This document shows positions 37,469 through 45,206 of a stretch of 64,000 nucleotides of DNA, in pieces. Positions within the stretch are counted from its first letter, which is position 1, and each line of letters begins with the position of its first letter. The position numbers were made by a program, and so were the translations under genes. The stretch spans positions 1,493,001-1,557,000 of the forward strand of contig NC_014221.1 of NCBI RefSeq assembly GCF_000092425.1. The letters are read 5' to 3'. Origin of the DNA: Truepera radiovictrix DSM 17093. GTDB taxonomy: Bacteria > Deinococcota > Deinococci > Deinococcales > Trueperaceae. The notes under the pieces are model-generated. The model saw nothing but the letters and a program-made list of their open reading frames with translations. It searched no databases and was not told where the DNA came from.

Positions 37469-37762
37469 ATGAGCGTCATTGCCAACCTCATCGAGGTCAG
37501 AGCACTCCCTGACTACAAGCTTTGGCTGCACTATGACGACGGTGTGGTGGGCGAAGTCGACCTCTCTCAGCTTGTAGGCAAGGGTGTCTTTAAACTCTGG
37601 AACGACTATCGCAGGTTTGAGCAGGTTGTCATTGGGCCTCACGGTGAGCTTGCCTGGGGTGATGACATCGATCTGTGTGCCGATGCCCTTTACCTGGAGC
37701 TCAGCGGCAAACGACCGGAAGAGGTTTTCGCAAGCCTGAGAACTGAACACGTGGATGCCTGA
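37469..37762 (+). CDS. DUF2442-type protein, partner of DUF4160
   Basis: A 97-aa protein, ALPDYKLWLHYDDGVVGEVDLSQLVGKGVFKLW being the core of the DUF2442 fold. DUF2442 and DUF4160 genes are commonly found as adjacent pairs in either order and are suspected toxin-antitoxin-like modules; the activity is not established. It overlaps the DUF4160 gene by 8 bp. It lies in cassette 2 with its own -10 box. Confidence 0.85.
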   Translation: MSVIANLIEVRALPDYKLWLHYDDGVVGEVDLSQLVGKGVFKLWNDYRRFEQVVIGPHGELAWGDDIDLCADALYLELSGKRPEEVFASLRTEHVDA

Positions 37763-38015
37763 GATAAGCCGCTTCTACGGCATCATCATCAAGATGTACT
37801 TTAACGACCATACGCCACCTCACTTCCACGCCTTCTACGGTGATCATGAAGCGCTCATCAATATTGCGACGCTGGCGGTGATCGCAGGCAAACTGCCGCC
37901 CAGAGCCCTGGGATTAGTTACAGAGTGGGCGGCTCTTCACCAGGACGAGCTTTTGGCGACGTGGGAACGGGCGCGAAAGGCTGAGCCTCTTGTTAAGATC
38001 GCCCCACTACCGTGA
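37755..38015 (+). CDS. DUF4160-type protein
   Basis: An 86-aa protein with the family signature: FYGIIIKMYFNDHTPPHFHAFYGDHEALINI, then LPPRALGLVTEWAALHQDELLATWERA. The HxxPHFHA-type histidines are conserved and might bind metal. It starts inside the DUF2442 gene and ends 7 bp before attC 2. Toxin-antitoxin function is suspected for the pair but unproven. Confidence 0.88.
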   Translation: MPEISRFYGIIIKMYFNDHTPPHFHAFYGDHEALINIATLAVIAGKLPPRALGLVTEWAALHQDELLATWERARKAEPLVKIAPLP

Positions 38016-38021
38016 TGGAAC

Positions 38022-38132
38022 GGCACATAACCAGCGTTTGCAGCCGACTTCTCGGTGTCTTCTGTGACCGAGCGCTCCCTTTCCGCTATCCTTGACAGAG
38101 GGGCGACTGAAACGCAGACCGTTAGCTGGCAC
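38022..38132 (+). repeat. attC-like site 2
   Basis: The best site. R'' GGCACATAAC (38022-38031) is the exact complement of the start of its own cassette at 37411. L'' GCGTTT(G)CAGCCG (38034-38046) pairs with L' CGACTGAAACGC (38104-38115) with one unpaired G, the extrahelical base typical of attC, and one mismatch. R' is GTTAGCT (38121-38127). Confidence 0.8.
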
Positions 38133-38183
38133 TGCTGCTGAGAGCATCGGTCCTATAACGCTTGACGTTTAACATGCCTCGTT

Positions 38184-38477
38184 ATGATCCGGATTGTGAT
38201 CAAGTCCTTCAGGGATCAGGAAGCCCAAAAGGTCTTCTCCCGCCAGCGCTCGCGGAAACTCCCGCAGGACATTCAACAAGTCGCCTATCGAAAGCTTCGC
38301 ATGCTTAGCAACGCCCAAACGCTTGCTGACCTACGTATCCCCCCTGCCAACCGACTCGAAAAGCTAAGTGGTAACCGAGCAGGAGAGTACAGCATCCGCA
38401 TCAACGATCAGTGGCGTATCTGCTTTGAGTGGCATGACGGTGACGCTTACAACGTTGAAATTGTGGATTATCATTAG
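38184..38477 (+). CDS. higB: HigB-type RelE-superfamily toxin
   Basis: A 97-aa toxin: IKSFRDQEAQKVFSRQRSRKLPQDIQQVAYRKLRMLSNA, then LRIPPANRLEKLSGNRAGEYSIRINDQWRICFEW, the HigB core with Arg, Lys and the final aromatic residues for ribosome-dependent mRNA cleavage. As in other HigBA systems the toxin gene is first. The antitoxin starts 15 bp later. It is cargo of cassette 3. Confidence 0.93.
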   Translation: MIRIVIKSFRDQEAQKVFSRQRSRKLPQDIQQVAYRKLRMLSNAQTLADLRIPPANRLEKLSGNRAGEYSIRINDQWRICFEWHDGDAYNVEIVDYH

Positions 38478-38492
38478 CGAAAGGAGGCAGCC

Positions 38493-38801
38493 ATGAGTGA
38501 AGAAAAGCTCGCACCTGTACATCCTGGCGAGGTCCTCTTAGAGGAGTTTTTGAAGCCTATGGAGATCAGCCAGAATCGCCTGGCGCTCAGTATCGGCGTG
38601 CCGGCGCGGCGGATCAACGAGATCGTTCTCGGTAAGCGCGGTATCACCGCGGATACTGCGTTGAGACTTGCCCGCTTTTTTGGGACGTCGCCTCAGTTCT
38701 GGCTGGGGCTCCAGACGGATTATGACCTCGATGTGACGTTAGACATGCTTGGTGACAGGCTCGAGCGCGAAGTACACGCTGTTCACGCAAGTCACGGATA
38801 A
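38493..38801 (+). CDS. higA: HigA-type antitoxin
   Basis: A 102-aa XRE-type antitoxin: VHPGEVLLEEFLKPMEISQNRLALSIGVPARRINEIVLGKRGITADTALRLARFFGTSPQFWLGLQ, the classic HigA helix-turn-helix. A strong AAAGGAGG precedes ATG 38493. It partners HigB and would autoregulate the pair. It stops 2 bp before attC 3, as cassette genes usually do. Confidence 0.94.
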   Translation: MSEEKLAPVHPGEVLLEEFLKPMEISQNRLALSIGVPARRINEIVLGKRGITADTALRLARFFGTSPQFWLGLQTDYDLDVTLDMLGDRLEREVHAVHASHG

Positions 38802-38803
38802 AC

Positions 38804-38925
38804 GCGCCGGCTAACTACACGCTGCAGGGGGACACAGCCGCGCGTCGCCCGAACTTTGTCGTGGACCCAGGGATACCCCGGTTTATCCGTCTAGGCTGCG
38901 CCCCTGAGCTTATACGTTGGGCAGA
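38804..38925 (+). repeat. attC-like site 3
   Basis: R'' GGCTAAC, with GCGCCGGCTAAC (38804-38815) complementary at 10 of 12 positions to the cassette 3 start GTTAGCTGGCAC (38121). L'' GCT(G)CAGGGG (38821-38830) pairs perfectly with L' CCCCTGAGC (38901-38909) with an extrahelical G. R' is GTTGGGC (38916-38922). Confidence 0.8.
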
Positions 38926-38958
38926 CACGGGTCGTTAAGAATCGGCGGAGGGGCTCGG

Positions 38959-39228
38959 ATGCAGGTGCTCGCCAGTCCGAATCTCACACTTGCGTTCGCA
39001 CTGGAGCTCGCGACGCTTGCCGCTTTCGCCTACTTCGGGTTCCGGGTCACGGACCACGCGATCATCCGTTGGGTGTTGGCAATTGGACTGCCGGTCCTGC
39101 TCTCGCTGGTCCTGTTCCTCCTGGCGGCGCTAGCGCTCTACCGCTCGGGTCAGCCCGGTCTTGCCGTCGCTACGGGCGTTTCTGTCGTGCTGCATGTAGC
39201 TCTCGGGTTCGCTTGGAGTCAGTGGTAG
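38959..39228 (+). CDS. YrdB-like (DUF2568) membrane protein, apparently shortened
   Basis: An 89-aa hydrophobic protein of the DUF2568/YrdB type, function unknown: LTLAFALELATLAAFAYFGF, then IIRWVLAIGLPVLLSLVLFLLAALALYRSGQPGLAVATGVSVVLHVALGF. YrdB proteins are usually about 115-125 aa with a WGxFVAPKA-like segment between the second and third helices. That segment is missing here, as if about 30 residues had been deleted in frame. ATG 38959 is used, behind GGAGGGG. It is the cargo of cassette 4. Confidence 0.65.
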   Translation: MQVLASPNLTLAFALELATLAAFAYFGFRVTDHAIIRWVLAIGLPVLLSLVLFLLAALALYRSGQPGLAVATGVSVVLHVALGFAWSQW

Positions 39229-39260
39229 CGGCACCGCGAGACCCGCTCGAGCCCGGGCCT

Positions 39261-39340
39261 GCTGTCCAACAAGCGCATCAAGCTGACGCGCACGCGGTAG
39301 AATCAACCTGAAGGCGCGCAGCTCACGCGAGAACACGTCA
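39261..39340 (+). repeat. Degenerate attC-like site 4
   Basis: R'' GTCCAAC (39264-39270); CTGTCCAAC matches the complement of the cassette 4 start at 8 of 9 positions. The left arm AGCGCATCAAGCTGACGCG can pair only imperfectly with GCGCGCAGCTCACGCG near 39315-39330, and no GTTRRRY R' is left. The array seems to end here. Confidence 0.45.
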
Positions 39341-39724
39341 TGCCCTAAAATGACTGTGTGCCTACGAGCTTGCGTCTAGGCCCTTATAGATTTTTCTTCT
39401 AGGCCAACGAAGATGACGAGCCCGCTTTGCAATGGCGGCGACGAACCCTTTAAACGCAACCTCGACCGGCTCGGGGGGAGCCGCGCTCGGCTACACGGTT
39501 AGCGCCACTAGGCGCCGGGCTAGTGCCCGTGACCGCGGCGCTATTGAGCCAAGGGCCGTGCTGAAGGTGTCTTCGGCGCGCTTTTGTTCGTGCCGCTCAT
39601 GCGCGTGCTGATGGCCGGTGTGCGCGCGCCGGCTTGACTTGAAAGATGCGGCTAGAGGGGGCTCGGTGGGCCGCATGTGGCTGACTGTCTGGCGTTATAG
39701 CCGAGGAACGTGGCGGATGTGGCG
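39341..39724. other. Non-coding interval after the cassette array
   Basis: About 380 bases without an intact gene. A short frame ending at a TGA near 39635 reads FGALLFVPLMRVLMAGVRAPA, like the end of a membrane protein, but it has no start and no upstream continuation. Confidence 0.4.
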
Positions 39725-39730
39725 TAAAGT
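39725..39730 (+). promoter_or_regulatory. -10 box of phzF (leaderless type)
   Basis: TAAAGT 5 nt before ATG 39736. Confidence 0.45.
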
Positions 39731-39735
39731 ACCGC

Positions 39736-40635
39736 ATGGAGCTCCCTTACGACCTCCTCGATGTGTTCACCACGCGCCCCTTGACGGGCAACCCGCTCGC
39801 GGTGGTCAGAGACGCCCGCGGCCTCAGTGACGCGCAGATGCAGGCCGTGGCGCGCGAACTCAACCTCTCCGAGACGAGCTTCGTGCTGCCCTCGGCGACG
39901 TGCGACGTGCGGGCGCGCTTCTTTACACCGACGACCGAGCTGCCCACGGCGGGGCACCCGAGCGTCGGGACGGTCTACGCGCTCTACCAGCGCGGGCTTT
40001 TCCGAGACCGCGAGCGCGTCACCCTCGAGCTTCAAGCGGGCCCCACCGAGATGCGCCTCGAGCGCCGCGGCGACGCGTTGGCGCGCGTCTGGATGGACCA
40101 GGGGGTGCCGGTGCTGGGGGAGACCTTCGACAAGGGCGCGGTGGCGCGGGCGCTGGGGCTTGGCGTGGCGGCGCTCGAGCGGGACCTCCCCGTGCAGCTC
40201 GGCAGCGCAGGTAACCCCTTTCTGCTCGTGCCGGTGGCGTCGCTAGAGGCGCTCGCGGCGGTGACGCCCTCGCACGCTGCCCTCGCGGAGGTGCTGGGCG
40301 GCGCACCCGTCGGGGTCTTCGCTTTTACCCAAAACGCGGGGGCGCCGGGGGTGCGGGTGCGCGCCCGGATGTTCGGGGAGGCTTTGGGCGTTCGCGAGGA
40401 CCCCGCCACGGGCAGCGCGCACGGGCCGCTCGCGGCGTACCTGGCGGCCCACACCGACCTCCTGCGGGGTGCAGAGGCCGCGTTCGTCAGCCATCAGGGG
40501 CTCGAGATGGGGCGGCCGAGCGAGCTCTTCGTGCGCCTTCGCCGGACGCCAGAGGGCGTCGCGGTCGCCGTCGGTGGGGCGGCGGTGCGCGTGGGCGAGG
40601 GGCGGCTCTTTTTGGCGGGTGAGGACGGTGAGTGA
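39736..40635 (+). CDS. PhzF-family isomerase
   Basis: A 299-aa member of the PhzF/diaminopimelate-epimerase-like fold. DVFTTRPLTGNPLAVV at the N-terminus, LNLSETSFVLPS with the catalytic Glu, FTPTTELPTAGHPSVGT and EDPATGSAHGPLAAYL near residue 220 are the family blocks. No phenazine genes are nearby, so it is probably an isomerase of unknown substrate. Its end overlaps the pseudouridine synthase start by 8 bp. Confidence 0.92.
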   Translation: MELPYDLLDVFTTRPLTGNPLAVVRDARGLSDAQMQAVARELNLSETSFVLPSATCDVRARFFTPTTELPTAGHPSVGTVYALYQRGLFRDRERVTLELQAGPTEMRLERRGDALARVWMDQGVPVLGETFDKGAVARALGLGVAALERDLPVQLGSAGNPFLLVPVASLEALAAVTPSHAALAEVLGGAPVGVFAFTQNAGAPGVRVRARMFGEALGVREDPATGSAHGPLAAYLAAHTDLLRGAEAAFVSHQGLEMGRPSELFVRLRRTPEGVAVAVGGAAVRVGEGRLFLAGEDGE

Positions 40636-41353
40636 GCGGCTGCAGAAGTTTCTGGCCCGCGCCGGGGTGGCGAGCCGCCGCAAGGCCGAAGCGCTCATCC
40701 TCTCGGGCGCGGTCACCGTCAACGGGGTGCGGGCCGAGCTCGGGCAGCGCGTGGCGGCGGGCGACGAGGTGCGGGTGCGCGGGGAGCGGGTCGCGCCGCC
40801 CGCAGCGCACGTGACCTACGCGCTCTACAAACCCAAAGGGGTGATCTCGGCGGTCACCGACGACCGCGGCCGCGTGACGGTGCTGCAGCTCGTACCGCCT
40901 TCGGCGCGGGTGCCGGGGCTTCACCCCGTCGGGCGGCTCGACGCCGACTCCGAGGGGCTGCTGCTCCTCACCACCGACGGCGAGCTGACGCTGACGCTCA
41001 CCCACCCGCGCTACGGCCACGAAAAGACGTACCGCGTGTGGTGCGAGCCCGTCCCCGGTCCCGAAGCCCTGCGGCGGCTCGAGCGCGGCGTCGCGCTCGA
41101 GGACGGCCCCGCGAGAGCGCGGCGCGCCCGCGCCGCACCGGGGGGGTGCACGCTCGTGTTGAGCGAGGGGCGCAACCGCCAGGTGCGGCGGATGTTAGCG
41201 GCGCTCGGCTGTGAGGTGACGCGGCTTCTGCGGACCCGTATCGGCGGCCTGAGCCTGGGGGCGATGCGGCCGGGCGAGCTGCGGCGGCTCTCGGACGCCG
41301 AGCTCGCGCAGCTGGGCTATACTCGAGACCGTGCCGACAAGCGATCCCCATAA
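40628..41353 (+). CDS. rluB: RsuA/RluB-family pseudouridine synthase
   Basis: A 241-aa rRNA pseudouridine synthase. The N-terminal S4 domain (about 1-55: ERLQKFLARAGVASRRKAEALILSG) binds RNA. The catalytic Asp lies in HPVGRLDADSEGLLLLTTDG (about 104-123), and GRNRQVRRMLAALG is the C-terminal signature. RluB, RluF and RsuA cannot be separated for certain; RluB (23S) is favoured by length and the S4 start. GTG 40628 lies inside phzF; the 3' end overlaps hpt by 23 bp. Confidence 0.9.
   Translation: MSERLQKFLARAGVASRRKAEALILSGAVTVNGVRAELGQRVAAGDEVRVRGERVAPPAAHVTYALYKPKGVISAVTDDRGRVTVLQLVPPSARVPGLHPVGRLDADSEGLLLLTTDGELTLTLTHPRYGHEKTYRVWCEPVPGPEALRRLERGVALEDGPARARRARAAPGGCTLVLSEGRNRQVRRMLAALGCEVTRLLRTRIGGLSLGAMRPGELRRLSDAELAQLGYTRDRADKRSP
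41318..41323 (+). promoter_or_regulatory. -10 box of hpt (leaderless type)
   Basis: TATACT 7 nt before GTG 41331, inside the end of the pseudouridine synthase gene. Confidence 0.5.
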
Positions 41354-41915
41354 TCCCCCCACCATCTTCCGCCCCGGCGCGGGCAGCGTGCAGCTCTCTA
41401 GAGCCGAGATCGCCGCGCGCGTCGCCGAACTGGGCGCGCAGATCACCGCGGACTACCGGCCCAAAGACGCCGCCGGCGAGCCGCTGCACCTGATTTGCGT
41501 GCTTAACGGCGCCTTTATCTTTATGGCCGACCTCGTGCGGGCGATCGACCTGCCCCTGACCACCGACTTTATGGCGGTGTCCTCCTACGGCTCGCGCACG
41601 GCGACCTCCGGCGAGGTGCGGCTCACCAAGGACCTCGACCAGTCGCTCAAGAACAAACACGTCATCTTGGTCGAAGACATCGTCGACACGGGCCTGACCA
41701 TGCAGTACCTGCTCGGTTACCTGCAGGGGCGCAGGCCGCTGTCGGTAAAGGTGGCGGCGCTCCTCTCCAAACCCTCGCGGCGGCTCGTAGAGGTGCCCGT
41801 CGACTACGTGGGGTTCTCCATCGAGGACGCCTTCGTCTACGGCTACGGCCTCGACGTCGCGCACCGCTACCGCAACCTGCCCTTTGTGACCTCGCAGGTG
41901 ACCGAGGAGGGATAG
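41331..41915 (+). CDS. hpt: Hypoxanthine phosphoribosyltransferase
   Basis: A 194-aa type I phosphoribosyltransferase for purine salvage: LICVLNGAFIFMADLVRAI, MAVSSYGSRTATSGEVRLTKDLD, and the PRPP-binding loop HVILVEDIVDTGLTM near residue 108. YVGFSIEDAFVYGYGLD is the hypoxanthine-binding end. It starts at GTG 41331 within rluB. Length and motifs are normal. It is followed by the M23 peptidase after 6 bp. Confidence 0.95.
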   Translation: MPTSDPHNPPTIFRPGAGSVQLSRAEIAARVAELGAQITADYRPKDAAGEPLHLICVLNGAFIFMADLVRAIDLPLTTDFMAVSSYGSRTATSGEVRLTKDLDQSLKNKHVILVEDIVDTGLTMQYLLGYLQGRRPLSVKVAALLSKPSRRLVEVPVDYVGFSIEDAFVYGYGLDVAHRYRNLPFVTSQVTEEG

Positions 41916-41921
41916 GGGGGC

Positions 41922-43064
41922 GTGAGGCTGCGCCGCGCGCTTTTGGTGAGCTGCGCCGCCCTCGCGCTCGCCGCGTCGGCGCTCGCGCAGGGGTGGTTGG
42001 ACCGGGTGCCGCCCGAGATCCACGGCGAGGTGCCCGCGCGCGCCCCGGCGGGGGAGCCGTTGACGGTCCGCTTCTCGGCGAGCGAACCCGTCGCCTACAC
42101 CCTCGCTTATGGCGGCGAGACCTGGGAGGCGGTGGTGCAAAACCTCTTCGTCCTCCGGGTGCGACCCGGCGAGCACGCGCTCGTGGTCACGGCCACGGAC
42201 GGCGCGGGCAACGAAACGCGCGTCGCCTACACCGTCACCGGCGTGGGCGCCCCTGCGGCCGAGCTCCACGTGACCGAACGGGCACGCGCGGGCGACCCCG
42301 TCAGCGTGCGCGTGACGCTGCCGGAGCCGCCAGCGGAGGTCGTGAGCGTGCGCCTCGGCGGCGAGGCGCTGCCGACCTTTGCCGCAGACGCTGTTGAGGG
42401 CGGCGCGGGGCGCTCGGTCGTCGCGCTCGGGGCGGTGCCCCTGAGCGCGGCGGGTACGCTTGACGTCGAGGTCGTCGTGCGCGACCCCTTCGGGCGGGAG
42501 CGCACGCTAAAGCGCGCGCTCGAGGTCGCCGCCGAGGCGCGCCCCGTCCAGGAGCTCGGGCTCACCCCCGAGGCGCTGGGCGCCCTCAGCGACGAGAACC
42601 GCGAAGCCGAGGCCGCCGCGCTCCGGGAGGCCTACCGCGGCGCCGCCCCCGACCCCCTCTGGCGCGAGCCCTTTATCCTGCCGACCGAAGGGGTGAACAC
42701 GAGCGCGTTCGGTCTGCCGCGCCGCTACGCCGTAAGCGGCGCGGTCTCCTTTCACCAAGGCGCCGACATCGCCGCTCCGCAGGGTACGCCGATCGTCGCC
42801 ACGAACGACGGCGTGGTGCTCCTGACGGGGTTTTACCCCATCAAAGGGGGGCTCACGGTGATCGACCACGGCGGGGGGGTGTCGAGCCTCTACTTTCACC
42901 AGGCGGTCATGGTGGTGACGCCCGGACAGCGGGTGCGGCGCGGCGAGCGCATCGGCGAGGTCGGCAGCACGGGCCTCGCGACGGGGCCACACCTGCACTG
43001 GGAGATGCGGGTCAACGCCGTCCCGACCGACCCGCTGGCGTGGGTCGGCAGGCTGCTCCCCTAG
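41922..43064 (+). CDS. Secreted M23 (LytM-type) metallopeptidase
   Basis: A 380-aa exported protein. The signal peptide is MRLRRALLVSCAALALAASALAQ. Residues about 25-220 form beta-rich Ig-like domains. The C-terminal M23 domain (about 255-370) has zinc ligands in FHQGADIAAPQGTP and GPHLHWEMRVN. It would cut peptidoglycan cross-bridges or act as a cell-envelope regulator; both M23 His/Asp motifs are intact, so it is probably catalytic. GTG 41922. Confidence 0.9.
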   Translation: MRLRRALLVSCAALALAASALAQGWLDRVPPEIHGEVPARAPAGEPLTVRFSASEPVAYTLAYGGETWEAVVQNLFVLRVRPGEHALVVTATDGAGNETRVAYTVTGVGAPAAELHVTERARAGDPVSVRVTLPEPPAEVVSVRLGGEALPTFAADAVEGGAGRSVVALGAVPLSAAGTLDVEVVVRDPFGRERTLKRALEVAAEARPVQELGLTPEALGALSDENREAEAAALREAYRGAAPDPLWREPFILPTEGVNTSAFGLPRRYAVSGAVSFHQGADIAAPQGTPIVATNDGVVLLTGFYPIKGGLTVIDHGGGVSSLYFHQAVMVVTPGQRVRRGERIGEVGSTGLATGPHLHWEMRVNAVPTDPLAWVGRLLP

Positions 43065-43182
43065 ACGCTTCGTCGCCGGTGGGTGGCCCGACCCGGCGGC
43101 GCTGCTATGTGAAAAACCTAAGCGACCCGTTTTCGCGCCTGAGGTAGCGTACAGCGGCTGGGGGCGAGATGTTGAGGTCGCT

Positions 43183-45204
43183 GTGAGATGGTTAAGACGA
43201 TACATGGGTGTCGCGGCGCTTGTCGCAGCCCTCGTGACGAGTTGCCAAGGCCCCGCAGGGGGTGACGGGGCGGCCCTCCTCGAAAACCCCTGGCTGACCC
43301 GAGGCGGCGCTACGCAGGCCGAGCCGCCGGCGCCCTGGTCGGCGACGCTCGAGCCACCGCGCGAGCGCCCCGCGACGCCCGTGGCGCTCGCGCTGCGCCA
43401 GCTGGGGCTCACCGAGGGTTTCGAGCTCGCGGGCCTCGGGGCGAGCCGCGAGCTCTTCGTACCGGTCAACCCCGGTCTCCGCCCCGAGACGCTCGCGCTG
43501 CACCTCCTGCCGAGCCCTGGGCTCCCCGAGGGGTACGTGCGGGTCGTCAGCGGGGGGCGCGTGCTCGCCCAGGCGCCGCTACCGAAAGAGGAGCGGGTCG
43601 CCCTGCTGCCCCTAGAGGGCGCCGAGGTGCGCGCGGGCGGGGTCGCGCTGCGGCTCGAGATGGTCCTTGCGGGGACCGACCGCTGCGCCGCCGAGGCGTT
43701 GCACCGCCTTTTCGTCGCCCCCGAGAGCCGCGTCTACTTCGCGGGGACGCCGCTCGAGCCGGCGCAGCTCAGCGCCTTTTTCCCCCCCTACCTCGAGCGC
43801 GTCTCCCTCTACCTCCCCGAGACGCTCTCCGAGAGCGCGGCGCAGATGGCGCTGATGCTCGCGGCGTACTTGCCCCGGCGCTACCCCGGCGTGCGCCCCG
43901 AGCTGCGCGTGGCGCGCTACGCGGACCCATCCGCGGCGCTGCCCCCTGCGGGCGTCTGGGAGCGCGTGGTGGTGTGGCACGAGGGCGTCGGGGCGCTGCT
44001 CGCCTCCCCGCCGGGCGGCGGCGTGGTGCTGCTGTTGGGCGGCACCCGGGAGGCGGCGCAGCTGTTTGCCCTGCCGCCGCTTTCGGCGGCGCCCGTCACG
44101 CAGGGGCTGGTGGCGCAGACGCTCACGCGCGAGGCGTTCGAGCTGCACGCAAGCGCCGAGCTGGGGGCACAGGTGCGCTTTGGCGACCTCGGTTACGGCC
44201 CGGTGGTGCTCGAGGGCAGCGGCGCGCTCGCGACCGCCTACACCTTTGCGCTCGCCGACCTCGGACCGGACGCGGTGCCGCTCGGGGTGCGTTTGCGCCT
44301 CCAGCATAGCCCCGTCGCGGAGGGGGAGGGCTACCTGCAGGTCTTTCTCAACGGCCGTCAGGTGACGAGCGCGCCCCTCGCTGGCACGCGTTTCGACACG
44401 TGGTTTGAGCTCCCGCGCGGGGCGCTCGCGCGCGACAACACCCTCGAGCTGCGCCTTGCTTACCGCGCCGCGGGCGGCGACTGCAGCCGCGGCGCGCTGC
44501 CCCTCAGCGTCACCGTCGAGCCGGACTCGGCGCTTAGCGTCACGCGCGGGGCGCTCGGAGACGGGTTCGCGAGCTTTCCGCAGGCCCTCTTGCCGCGCTT
44601 TGCGGTCTTTTTGGAGACCCTCGAGCACGACGCCGTAGCGCTCGCCGCGCAGCTTGTCGGGGCGCTGCAGGCGACCACCCGCGCGGCGCTCGAGCCCGTC
44701 TTGGTGACCGAAACGGAGGTGGCGGCGCCGCTGCTCGCGGTCGGCGACGCGGGGAGCGCGCTGAGCGCCGCGCTCGGCGCCCCCTTGCAGAGCCCCGGGT
44801 TTCGCCTCAGCGACCCCTCGGGGCCGCTGCTGGTCAGCTTCGAACCGGCGGACGCGTTCGCCTCGCTCCAGGCGTTCCGGCGCGGGGGCGCGCCGACGCT
44901 GCTCCTCGGCCAGTCGTCGGGGGCGGCCGAGGACCTGCGCGCCGCGCTCGTCGAGGACGTCTTGCGCGACGACGGCTGGTACGGCCTCGCCGGCGACGTC
45001 GCGCTGCGCGGCGCCGCCGAACCCGTCACGACGCTGCGCCTGGCAAGCGACCTGCGCCTCACCCCCTTGCCCGAGCCCCCCGAGGCGATGTGGGTGCGCT
45101 ACCGCTCCCTGATCTACCTCGGGCTCGCCGCGCTCGCCCTCGCGCTCCTCGTCTCGCTCTACCCGCTCGTCGTGCGCCGCGGCAAGGCGAGGCCGCCAAC
45201 CTGA
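43183..45204 (+). CDS. BcsB-like cellulose synthase periplasmic subunit
   Basis: A 673-aa protein with an N-terminal export signal ending in a lipobox-like LVTSC (about residue 21), a long extracytoplasmic beta-rich region and one C-terminal membrane helix (SLIYLGLAALALALLVSLYPLVV, about 640-665). This is the BcsB layout: carbohydrate-binding and flavodoxin-like repeats (QVFLNGRQVTSAPL, FLETLEHDAVALAAQLVGAL) tethered to the synthase. It is followed after 2 bp by the GT2 synthase. It starts at GTG 43183. Sequence similarity to proteobacterial BcsB is weak to my eye, so the call rests on layout and neighbour. Confidence 0.7.
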   Translation: MRWLRRYMGVAALVAALVTSCQGPAGGDGAALLENPWLTRGGATQAEPPAPWSATLEPPRERPATPVALALRQLGLTEGFELAGLGASRELFVPVNPGLRPETLALHLLPSPGLPEGYVRVVSGGRVLAQAPLPKEERVALLPLEGAEVRAGGVALRLEMVLAGTDRCAAEALHRLFVAPESRVYFAGTPLEPAQLSAFFPPYLERVSLYLPETLSESAAQMALMLAAYLPRRYPGVRPELRVARYADPSAALPPAGVWERVVVWHEGVGALLASPPGGGVVLLLGGTREAAQLFALPPLSAAPVTQGLVAQTLTREAFELHASAELGAQVRFGDLGYGPVVLEGSGALATAYTFALADLGPDAVPLGVRLRLQHSPVAEGEGYLQVFLNGRQVTSAPLAGTRFDTWFELPRGALARDNTLELRLAYRAAGGDCSRGALPLSVTVEPDSALSVTRGALGDGFASFPQALLPRFAVFLETLEHDAVALAAQLVGALQATTRAALEPVLVTETEVAAPLLAVGDAGSALSAALGAPLQSPGFRLSDPSGPLLVSFEPADAFASLQAFRRGGAPTLLLGQSSGAAEDLRAALVEDVLRDDGWYGLAGDVALRGAAEPVTTLRLASDLRLTPLPEPPEAMWVRYRSLIYLGLAALALALLVSLYPLVVRRGKARPPT

Positions 45205-45206
45205 GC

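Noticed and set aside
39341-39724. Fifth cassette after attC 4
   Set aside because: No R' core, no complete gene and no further attC were found.
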